Shown here in pieces: positions 1 to 5,675 of a DNA stretch of 6,183 bases. Position numbers and translations under genes: made by a program. Source of the stretch: Candidatus Latescibacterota bacterium (GTDB taxonomy: Bacteria; Latescibacterota; UBA2968). The notes below the pieces were generated by a model, which worked only from the letters and a program-made list of their open reading frames with translations, was not told the origin of the DNA and did no database searches. The stretch's first letter is position 1; every line of letters starts with the position of its first letter. The stretch is taken from positions 1 through 6,183 of the forward strand of contig JABIFK010000146.1 in NCBI GenBank assembly GCA_018650745.1. Direction: 5' to 3'.

Positions 1-498
1 GACAGCGGCGATATATTATGGCAAAAAGCCATTCCAATTACATTGGAAGACGATGCCGCAACTCTGTATCAGAAAATACAAAAATGCGCGTCAGCAGGTA
101 TCACTGATTTTCTCCCTCTCCTTGAGCAACACCAAGCAGTACGAACACCTCAAGACCACAGCAAAGCAACCTATTGGCGCAAACGTACAAAAAAAGACGG
201 CGAAATAGACTGGACAACCAATACCCTAACAGCCTATAATCTCATTCGGGCGTTGACACATCCTTACATTGGTGCACACACATATCACCAAAATGCGGAA
301 GTCAAGATTTGGAAAGCACAATTGATAAACAAATCACAATACTCCCCCCCTCAACGATCTCCAGGGCAGATCATCGATATATCAGCAAAAGGTCACCTGA
401 TCGTAAAAACAACGGATCATGCCCTTGAAGTTTCAGCATATGAGCATAGCAAAGGCGTGCCCATATTAATTGGCGACACATTGGAGACGCGCGCGTGA
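1..498 (+). CDS. Formyltransferase, methionyl-tRNA formyltransferase/ArnA-like (C-terminal part, 5' end outside window)
   Basis: The frame is open from base 1 to the TGA at 496-498, giving 165 residues with no start in the window. An internal TTG at 43 is not a believable start, because the family motif begins upstream of it. The fragment opens with DSGDILWQ, the D-x-G-x-(I/M)-(V/L) segment of the formyltransferase catalytic domain. Its Asp is the family's catalytic aspartate, so the left edge falls inside the active site. The following stretch (TLYQKI) ends the N-terminal domain. Then comes the C-terminal domain, with the signature YWRKRTKKDGEIDW, NLIRALTHPYIGA and KIWKAQ. The family transfers formyl from 10-formyl-tetrahydrofolate to an amine. 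Because it sits beside a deacetylase in a sugar locus, a sugar-amine substrate is more likely than Met-tRNA, but the substrate-binding half cannot be seen. The stop overlaps the next gene's start (GTGA). Confidence 0.88.
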   Translation, partial: DSGDILWQKAIPITLEDDAATLYQKIQKCASAGITDFLPLLEQHQAVRTPQDHSKATYWRKRTKKDGEIDWTTNTLTAYNLIRALTHPYIGAHTYHQNAEVKIWKAQLINKSQYSPPQRSPGQIIDISAKGHLIVKTTDHALEVSAYEHSKGVPILIGDTLETRA

Positions 499-1163
499 AC
501 GTATTGGCAATTGCGGTACATCCAGACGACGAAACACTTGGTTGCGGCGGTACTCTGCTCAAACACAAAGCCCAAGGCGACGACCTATTTTGGCTCGTAG
601 TGACCCAAGCCCACGAACCCAAATGGCCCAAAGAGCTCATTCTAACAAAAGCACAAGAGGTCGAGGCAGTTGCACAAGCCTATGGCATTCGGCAATATGA
701 AAAACTGGGGTTCCCAACAGTACAATTAGACCAAATAGATCAGTTTCAAATGATCGAAGCCATTCGCGCATTTATTGAAAAGGTGAAACCCGAAATCGTG
801 TATTTAGTACACGACGGTGATGTGCATTCCGATCATCACGCCGTTTATACTGCAACCCTATCAGTGCTCAAACCCTTTTATATGGAGCACTTAGGCGTGC
901 GCCGTGTATTGTGTTATGAAACACTTTCTTCGACTGAGGCGGCTCCTATTCAACCACATCGTGCATTTTTGCCCACCGTTATCAGTGACATCTCCCCTTA
1001 TTTAGAGCGCAAAATTGAAATCATGAGTCTCTTTGAAACTGAAACCCAGCCAGATCCGTTGCCTCGCGGTCCATCGTCTATCAGAGCACTTGCACGATAC
1101 AGAGGTGCCACAATTGGCGTTGAATTTGCCGAAGCCTTTTCTCTTGTTCGCGAAATCATGTGA
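495..1163 (+). CDS. PIG-L/LmbE family zinc-dependent N-deacetylase
   Basis: A 222-residue protein of typical length for the LmbE/PIG-L superfamily, which removes N-acetyl groups from GlcNAc-containing or related substrates using a divalent metal. It begins with a beta strand leading into the family motif AVHPDDETLGCGG; His9 and Asp12 are expected metal ligands and Asp11 the expected catalytic base. The second motif, HSDHHA at residues 111-116, matches the family H-x-D-H-x-A, with His114 the third ligand. No signal peptide is visible, so it is probably cytosolic and acts on a nucleotide sugar or other precursor. The GTG start overlaps the formyltransferase stop (GTGA). A GGAG at 483-486, 8 nt upstream, supports this start and suggests translational coupling. 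Pairing with a formyltransferase suggests deacetylation followed by formylation. The exact substrate is not readable from the sequence. Confidence 0.92.
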   Translation: MNVLAIAVHPDDETLGCGGTLLKHKAQGDDLFWLVVTQAHEPKWPKELILTKAQEVEAVAQAYGIRQYEKLGFPTVQLDQIDQFQMIEAIRAFIEKVKPEIVYLVHDGDVHSDHHAVYTATLSVLKPFYMEHLGVRRVLCYETLSSTEAAPIQPHRAFLPTVISDISPYLERKIEIMSLFETETQPDPLPRGPSSIRALARYRGATIGVEFAEAFSLVREIM

Positions 1164-1311
1164 TTTGGGGACCATATTCAACATCGGCAATAAGAAAAAA
1201 GACCTCTCCCAACAGAAAAAGATACCGCCTTTATTTTGGGGGCATGTTTTCAACCAAAACCAGTCCAAACACAACAAGAGCAAAAACAATACTTTACCAA
1301 CAAAAAAACAC

Positions 1312-1358
1312 ATAAAGCAATCCATACATACCAAGGCATATGGATTGCTTTATTTTTT
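1312..1358 (+). terminator. Rho-independent terminator after the deacetylase gene
   Basis: A perfect 15-bp stem pairs 1312-1326 with 1339-1353 (left arm ATAAAGCAATCCATA) around a 12-nt loop, followed directly by T residues to 1358. It lies about 150 nt after the deacetylase stop and about 220 nt before the next start, so it should end the upstream transcript and separate the two gene sets. An A run at 1302-1308 before the left arm would give a U tract on the other strand, but a short gap separates it from the stem, and no minus-strand gene nearby needs it. Confidence 0.87.
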
Positions 1359-1411
1359 GTTGAATCCTAATGCTTTTGCATAATGTGTCGATAAATGAAT
1401 AAGGCCCATCC

Positions 1412-1428
1412 CTTAAATGCCTTTTAAG
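1412..1428. repeat. Short inverted repeat, 6-bp arms
   Basis: CTTAAA at 1412-1417 and TTTAAG at 1423-1428 are exact reverse complements around a 5-nt spacer. With AT-rich 6-bp arms this could easily arise by chance. It is listed because it lies in the leader between the terminator and the next gene. Confidence 0.3.
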
Positions 1429-1466
1429 CATCCCGCCATCCCAAAGCACCCCCCAAATACCCTAAG

Positions 1467-1479
1467 ATGACACTGTCAT
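1467..1479. promoter_or_regulatory. Perfect 13-bp dyad, possible operator
   Basis: ATGACA-C-TGTCAT is a perfect palindrome with one central base, about 100 bp upstream of the nucleotidyltransferase start. Its size and symmetry would suit a dimeric transcription factor, and its position would suit the promoter region of the downstream operon. There is no second copy in the window and I do not recognise a specific regulator. Chance cannot be excluded. Confidence 0.3.
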
Positions 1480-1579
1480 TAACATATTCCTTTGCAACAC
1501 ACAATTATCTGCATTCTCAAAAACACGTTAAAGTCTTATCATTCTAGTAAATGTATTTTTACCATAAGGGCTGTGAATT

Positions 1580-2638
1580 ATGGCAAATCTCAAAGCGTAT
1601 CTCGTTTCGCCACAAAGCACCATGCGTGAAATACTCACGGTATTGGAACAAAATCATAAAGGCATCGTGCTGGTCACAAAACCGAATCACCATTTGATTG
1701 GCACCATCACCGATGGTGACGTGAGACGTGCGGCGCTTGCAGGTATAGACATGGACCAAACAGCCACCACATTATTGCAAAACAAAGATGTGATACCTGT
1801 AACAGCCCCAGATCATACCTCAGATGAAGATTTGCTCCATCTGATGAATCAATTTAACTTTCGGCAAATTCCCCTCGTCGACAAACAAGGTAAGGTAACA
1901 GACGTTGCTTTACTCAGTGAACTGGTGAAAGAATATGAACAGCCACTTAAGGCTATTGTTATGGCAGGAGGATATGGCACCCGTCTTAGGCCATTGACCC
2001 AAGACGTACCAAAGCCTATGTTACCCGTAGGGGATCGCCCATTGCTTGAACGTCTCATTGAGCAACTACGAGCCTCAGGCATCCAAAAGGTCAATCTTAC
2101 CACACACTACAAAAGTGACGTCATCCACGAGCATTTTGGTGATGGTCACGAATTTGGCGTGGACATCCAATACGTAGAAGAAAATCAGCCATTGGGCACG
2201 GCAGGCGCCCTAAGCCTTTTGGAAGATCCAGATGAACCCCTCTTGGTAATTAACGGAGACATATTGACACGCATCGACTTTAGAGCCCTGCAATCCTTTC
2301 ATAAGGAACAAAATGCAGAAATGACAGTTGGTGTACGTCAATACGAATTCAAAGTGCCATATGGTGTCATTGAAACACATAATAGTGAGATAACCGGCGT
2401 TTCTGAAAAGCCTGTTATTAAGCACTTCATCAATGCAGGTGTTTATTTGTTGAATCCCGGCGTAAGAAAATACATACCTTCTCATTGCCACTTTGACATG
2501 CCAGAACTCATCAACAAACTTATCGCAGAAAACCAACGCGTTGTCAGTTTCCCAATATTAGAATACTGGCTCGACATTGGCCAAATGGACGATTACGATA
2601 AAGCACAGGCAGATGTGCGCAATGGGACTTTTTCATGA
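1580..2638 (+). CDS. ptmE: CBS-domain sugar-1-phosphate nucleotidyltransferase, PtmE-like (probable glucosamine-1-phosphate guanylyltransferase)
   Basis: A 352-residue two-part protein. Residues about 9-117 form a tandem CBS pair (LIGTITDGDVRRAAL at 39-53; FRQIPLVDKQGKVTDVALL at 94-112), a module that usually binds adenine nucleotides. Residues about 123-350 form a nucleotidyltransferase domain with the signature AIVMAGGYGTRLRPLT (125-140), PKPMLPVG (144-151), GTAGAL (206-211), NGD with metal-binding Asp227, NAGVYLL (285-291) and YWLDIG (329-334). There is no C-terminal acyltransferase beta-helix, so it is not GlmU. In Campylobacter the same CBS-plus-transferase layout is PtmE, which makes GDP-GlcN for legionaminic acid. 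The adjacent legB/legC genes support that assignment. The nucleotide (GDP rather than UDP) is inferred from family and context. The ATG is preceded by AAGGG at 1566-1570, 9 nt away. It is the first gene after the terminator, so probably the operon leader. Other sugar-1-phosphates, such as heptose-1-phosphate, remain possible. Confidence 0.87.
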   Translation: MANLKAYLVSPQSTMREILTVLEQNHKGIVLVTKPNHHLIGTITDGDVRRAALAGIDMDQTATTLLQNKDVIPVTAPDHTSDEDLLHLMNQFNFRQIPLVDKQGKVTDVALLSELVKEYEQPLKAIVMAGGYGTRLRPLTQDVPKPMLPVGDRPLLERLIEQLRASGIQKVNLTTHYKSDVIHEHFGDGHEFGVDIQYVEENQPLGTAGALSLLEDPDEPLLVINGDILTRIDFRALQSFHKEQNAEMTVGVRQYEFKVPYGVIETHNSEITGVSEKPVIKHFINAGVYLLNPGVRKYIPSHCHFDMPELINKLIAENQRVVSFPILEYWLDIGQMDDYDKAQADVRNGTFS

Positions 2639-3618
2639 ATTGGAAAGAGCTTCGAGTGCTGGTCACTGGCGCAGGTGGATTCATTGGAAGTCACCTCACT
2701 GAACACCTTGTGGCGTTAGGGGCACACACACGGGCGTTTATACGCTATTCCTCTGATGGACAAAGAGGTTGGCTCTCGCAATCTCCAGTTGCCAATAAAA
2801 TCGATTTTTTTCATGGTGATATTTGTGATGCCGACAGTGTCTCTGCTGCGGTAAAAGATGTTGATGTCGTCTTTCATTTGGCAGCACTCATTGCCATCCC
2901 TTACTCTTACCAGGCCCCCCGTGCGTATATTCGCACAAACGTTGAAGGCACGCTCAACATATTACAAGCCGCCAAACAATATAAAATTCAGCGAGTAGTT
3001 CAAACCTCAACCAGTGAAACCTATGGCAGTGCGCAATATGTTCCGATAGATGAAAAACATCCTCTTCAAGGCCAATCTCCTTATTCGGCCAGCAAAATCG
3101 CAGCAGACAAATTAGCAGAATCCTTTCATCTTTCATTCGACCTTCCAGTGGCAACAATTCGTCCGTTCAATACTTACGGCCCCAGACAATCGGCGCGTGC
3201 AGTCATCCCAACGATCATTGCGCAAGCCTTAACATCTGATACAATCAAACTCGGCAGCCTAACGCCCACACGCGATCTCAATTTTGTAGCAGACACAGTT
3301 GATGGATTTATAAAAGTAGCAGAATCCTCTCAAGCCATTGGTCAAGTTATCAACATCGGCACTGGCAAGGAAATTAGCATAGGTGACCTTGCAAATACAA
3401 TTATCAAACTCATCGGCAAAGATGTCTCTGTTGCTTGTGACGAACAACGTTTACGACCAGAAAACAGTGAAGTAGATAGGTTGTGTGCAGACAACACCAA
3501 CGCTAAAAAATTTACGCATTGGACCCCCAAAAACACATTGGAAGATGGTTTATCTCAAACCATTACTTGGCTGGAGCAACACCTTGCCCACTATCGTCCC
3601 CAAGACTACACCGTCTAA
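2635..3618 (+). CDS. legB: NAD-dependent sugar-nucleotide 4,6-dehydratase, LegB type
   Basis: A 327-residue extended short-chain dehydrogenase. The N-terminal Rossmann motif is VTGAGGFIGSH (residues 10-20). The catalytic site shows TSTSETYG (124-131; the Ser127-Glu128 pair lies where 4,6-dehydratases carry the Ser/Thr-Asp/Glu acid) and Tyr150-x-x-x-Lys154 in SPYSASK. RPFNTYGPRQ follows, as is usual in this family. LegB removes water from GDP-GlcNAc (or the UDP form) to give the 4-keto-6-deoxy sugar, the first committed step toward legionaminic acid. The start ATG overlaps the previous stop (ATGA), with a weak GGGA 7 nt upstream, so translation is probably coupled. The LegC-type gene directly after it supports this reading over a generic epimerase. 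Cytosolic; no membrane segment or signal is seen. Confidence 0.9.
   Translation: MNWKELRVLVTGAGGFIGSHLTEHLVALGAHTRAFIRYSSDGQRGWLSQSPVANKIDFFHGDICDADSVSAAVKDVDVVFHLAALIAIPYSYQAPRAYIRTNVEGTLNILQAAKQYKIQRVVQTSTSETYGSAQYVPIDEKHPLQGQSPYSASKIAADKLAESFHLSFDLPVATIRPFNTYGPRQSARAVIPTIIAQALTSDTIKLGSLTPTRDLNFVADTVDGFIKVAESSQAIGQVINIGTGKEISIGDLANTIIKLIGKDVSVACDEQRLRPENSEVDRLCADNTNAKKFTHWTPKNTLEDGLSQTITWLEQHLAHYRPQDYTV
3573..3576 (+). promoter_or_regulatory. Ribosome binding site that decides the legC start
   Basis: GGAG at 3573-3576 sits 7 nt before TTG 3584, inside the 3' end of legB. Rival in-frame starts are worse. GTG 3485 and ATG 3545 would add N-terminal residues not expected in this family, and at ATG 3545 the only purine-rich run abuts the codon. 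TTG 3647 has no ribosome binding site and removes residues just before the first conserved motif. Confidence 0.55.
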
Positions 3619-4813
3619 AGCACATACCGAACTTCCCTCCATTCCGTTGTGTATCCCCGAAATACGCGGTAACGAGAAAGAATATGTCACGTCCTGCATC
3701 GAAACAGGGTGGGTCTCTTCTGTTGGAACATTCGTTGACAAGTTTGAACAACAATTTGCAGATTATTTAGGTGCAAAACATGCCATCGCAATGTCAAGCG
3801 GAACAGCAGCACTGCACATCGGGCTCCAACTTATTGGCATACAACCAAATGACGAAGTTCTTGTTTCATCTCTCACATTTATTGCCACAGCCAATGCCAT
3901 TCGATATATGAATGCCTGGCCAGTATTTGTGGATGCAGAATCTACATATTGGCAAATGGACCCCCAGAAACTCGAAGACTTCATTAAAAAAGAGTGTGTG
4001 TATCGCAACGGAAAACTTGTAAACAGAACGAGCCAACGGCGTGTTGGCGCAATTCTACCAGTGCACATCCTAGGACATCCTTGTAACCTAGATGAAATCA
4101 GAGACATCGCCGAACGCTATAACTTACCCTTAATAGAAGATGCAGCCGAAGCATTAGGAACGAAATACCTCAACAAGCTTGTAGGCAATGATTCGGAATT
4201 GGCGTGTTTCAGTTTTAATGGCAACAAAATCATGACCACTGGCGGGGGTGGCATGTTGGTAACCAACAATGATCACATCGCTGAAAAATCGCGCTATTAT
4301 TCCACACAAGCCAAAGATGATCCAGTTGAATACATACACGAAGAAGTAGGTTACAACTATAGGTTGAACAACTTACAAGCCGCATTAGGGTATGCACAAC
4401 TTGAGCAACTACCAGATTTTATTACCACCAAACGCCAAATTGCCAAAACATATACGGAAGCATTTGGGGAAATTCCAGGCCTGTCTTCGCACCCAGAAGC
4501 AATCTGGGCATACCATACCCATTGGTTGTATACGTTTCTTATCGACGAACGATTATTTGGTTGCGACAGCAGAACATTGCTCAGGCATTTGAGCAATGCC
4601 AATATTCAAACGCGCCCACTCTGGCAACCTATGCACCTGAGTCCGGCGCATAAAAAGTGCCAGTCTTATTATTGCGAAATTTCCGAAGATCTTTACAAAA
4701 AAGCCCTTAGCTTGCCATGTTCTGTGGGTTTATGTAAAGCGGATCAAAATCGTGTTATAGACACCGTGTTATCAATTGCTCAAAACAAGGGATTGGAATG
4801 TTCAAAGGTATAA
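3584..4813 (+). CDS. legC: PLP-dependent sugar aminotransferase, LegC family
   Basis: A member of the DegT/DnrJ/EryC1 aminotransferase family, 409 residues from the chosen TTG. LegC-type signatures are IPLCIPEIRGNE (20-31) and TGWVSSVGTFVDKFE (41-55). The cofactor site shows SSGTAAL (71-77) for the PLP phosphate, Asp186 in IEDAAEALG for the pyridine nitrogen, and Lys215 in FNGNKIMTTGGGG as the Schiff-base lysine. RPLWQPMHL near the C terminus is also typical. It would transfer an amino group to C4 of the LegB product. Gene order legB-legC and the WVSSVG block favour LegC over PseC or perosamine synthase. The start overlaps legB by 35 nt; a longer reading from GTG 3485 is possible but unlikely. 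The end overlaps the next gene by 16 nt. Confidence is high for the family and moderate for the start. Confidence 0.9.
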   Translation: MPTIVPKTTPSKAHTELPSIPLCIPEIRGNEKEYVTSCIETGWVSSVGTFVDKFEQQFADYLGAKHAIAMSSGTAALHIGLQLIGIQPNDEVLVSSLTFIATANAIRYMNAWPVFVDAESTYWQMDPQKLEDFIKKECVYRNGKLVNRTSQRRVGAILPVHILGHPCNLDEIRDIAERYNLPLIEDAAEALGTKYLNKLVGNDSELACFSFNGNKIMTTGGGGMLVTNNDHIAEKSRYYSTQAKDDPVEYIHEEVGYNYRLNNLQAALGYAQLEQLPDFITTKRQIAKTYTEAFGEIPGLSSHPEAIWAYHTHWLYTFLIDERLFGCDSRTLLRHLSNANIQTRPLWQPMHLSPAHKKCQSYYCEISEDLYKKALSLPCSVGLCKADQNRVIDTVLSIAQNKGLECSKV

Positions 4814-5634
4814 AAGGCCTGGGTCAACGTCTATACTGGCATTTGACGGCCACCCCCATTCGGACATATGCCTACCTGATTAATGCCCTTGCAAAAAACC
4901 ACTACAATCTTCTATCAGAAGCAGAACTCAAACAAACAAGAACGTCTGATACTGCATTCATTATGGGCAGTGGTTATTCGATCAATAACATCACTGCCGA
5001 TCAGTGGGCATATATTTCTCAACATAACACCATTAGCTTCCGAGAATTCCCCCGCCAGAATTTCGTCCGTGCAGACTATCACCTCACTGGCGAAATCGAT
5101 TTCGTAGAACCCTACGCAGAACACATTTGCAAAAACCCACATTATAAAGACACAATTTTTGCAGTACAAAAAGGTTGGTTAGCACACCAAGCAAACCAGC
5201 TCATTGGCAAACGTCTTTTACCATCCAAAGCACCCATGTTTCGTTTTCATCGGTGCGGGCGCAGTCAACATATTCCTCCATCAAAGAACTTTTCCGATGG
5301 TCTTGTCCAAGGCTTTAACTCTTCCTTTTCAGTCACAAACTTTGCTTATGTCATGGGCTGGAAACACATTGTTTTGTCTGGTATAGACTTGAATGACAAA
5401 AGATACTTTTGGCTGGGACAAAATGAAACGCGAGCATATGAAACAAAAGGTATGGGTATTACCTATGAAAGCGTATTCACCAATGCGGATCATATTGTCC
5501 CGCTGTTTAAATACTGGACAGAAACACTCAGTAAACAAGGTGTGCAACTTTATACCCTAAATCCGAAATCACTGTTAGCGGATGTTATGCCCATTTACAA
5601 AATCTCCGACCAATCAAAACCTACTGAGCAATAA
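4798..5634 (+). CDS. Putative GT42-like/MptE-like protein, candidate nonulosonate glycosyltransferase
   Basis: A 278-residue protein of unestablished function. Visible features are a glycine-rich nucleotide-binding-type turn after a strand (AFIMGSGYSINNIT, 53-66), then GLVQGFNSSFSVTNFA (168-183), WKHIVLSGIDLNDKRYFW (188-205), and a C-terminal LYTLNPKSLLADV (251-263). From memory, Cst-II, a GT42 sialyltransferase of Campylobacter, has a matching order: GNGPSL, then GYKEIYLSGIDFYQNGSSYAF, a catalytic His, then LYCLCPNSLLANF. His232 here lies about one residue off the Cst-II His188 spacing. Tyr156 appears to be Asn199, and the Asn after the second strand is not obvious. The MptE/DUF115 and Maf flagellin glycosyltransferase families have a related fold and are alternatives. 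No signal peptide or clear membrane segment is seen. The ATG has AAGGG at 4787-4791, 6 nt upstream, and overlaps legC by 16 nt, so it is probably translated from the same mRNA. Confidence 0.6.
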   Translation: MFKGIKGLGQRLYWHLTATPIRTYAYLINALAKNHYNLLSEAELKQTRTSDTAFIMGSGYSINNITADQWAYISQHNTISFREFPRQNFVRADYHLTGEIDFVEPYAEHICKNPHYKDTIFAVQKGWLAHQANQLIGKRLLPSKAPMFRFHRCGRSQHIPPSKNFSDGLVQGFNSSFSVTNFAYVMGWKHIVLSGIDLNDKRYFWLGQNETRAYETKGMGITYESVFTNADHIVPLFKYWTETLSKQGVQLYTLNPKSLLADVMPIYKISDQSKPTEQ

Positions 5635-5662
5635 TACCCCTCCAAACTCAGTCTAAGGGTGT

Positions 5663-5667
5663 AGGAG
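5663..5667 (+). promoter_or_regulatory. Ribosome binding site that decides the TTG start of the glycosyltransferase
   Basis: AGGAG at 5663-5667 is a strong Shine-Dalgarno sequence 8 nt before TTG 5676. The reading frame stays open further upstream, but no ATG or GTG in frame lies between the previous stop and this TTG. Confidence 0.72.
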
Positions 5668-5675
5668 CACATACA

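Larger units (their letters stand above)
1164..1579 (+). other. Intergenic region between two gene sets
   Basis: This 416-bp stretch has no convincing gene. Open frames crossing it on either strand are either extensions over the end of the deacetylase gene or low-complexity, with no family motif. Bases about 1180-1311 are rich in A and C on the + strand, with several A runs. Then come the terminator at 1312-1358, a small dyad at 1412-1428, and a second dyad at 1467-1479. The last 100 bases should hold the promoter and leader of the nucleotidyltransferase gene, but I found no -35/-10 pair close enough to consensus to call. Confidence 0.8.

Noticed and set aside
1002..1334. A minus-strand open frame with hydrophobic, Cys/Phe/Leu-rich translation, resembling a small membrane protein.
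   Set aside because: It overlaps the well-supported deacetylase gene, crosses the terminator stem, has no clear ribosome binding site, and its hydrophobicity is what the complement of an A/C-rich tract produces.
1370..1381. Small hairpin ATGC-TTTT-GCAT just after the terminator.
   Set aside because: A 4-bp stem cannot be extended and has no associated element.
1033..1383. A plus-strand open frame across the end of the deacetylase gene and into the gap.
   Set aside because: It is in a different frame from the deacetylase, shows low-complexity Lys/Asn-rich translation in the gap, runs through the terminator, and has no family motif.
1492..1558. Promoter candidates before the nucleotidyltransferase gene: TTGCAA at 1492, or TTAAAG at 1529 with TGTATT at 1553.
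   Set aside because: TTGCAA has no acceptable -10 at 16-18 nt. The second pair has 18-nt spacing but matches only about 3/6 and 4/6 of the sigma-70 consensus, too weak to call.
1547..1562. Hairpin GTAAA / TTTAC just before the ribosome binding site of the nucleotidyltransferase gene.
   Set aside because: Only 5 AT-rich base pairs with a 6-nt loop; expected by chance and too weak to control translation.
5635..5675. Possible terminator or promoter between the GT42-like gene and the glycosyltransferase gene.
   Set aside because: Only a 4-bp ACCC/GGGT pairing with a long loop and no T run; 41 nt is an ordinary within-operon gap.
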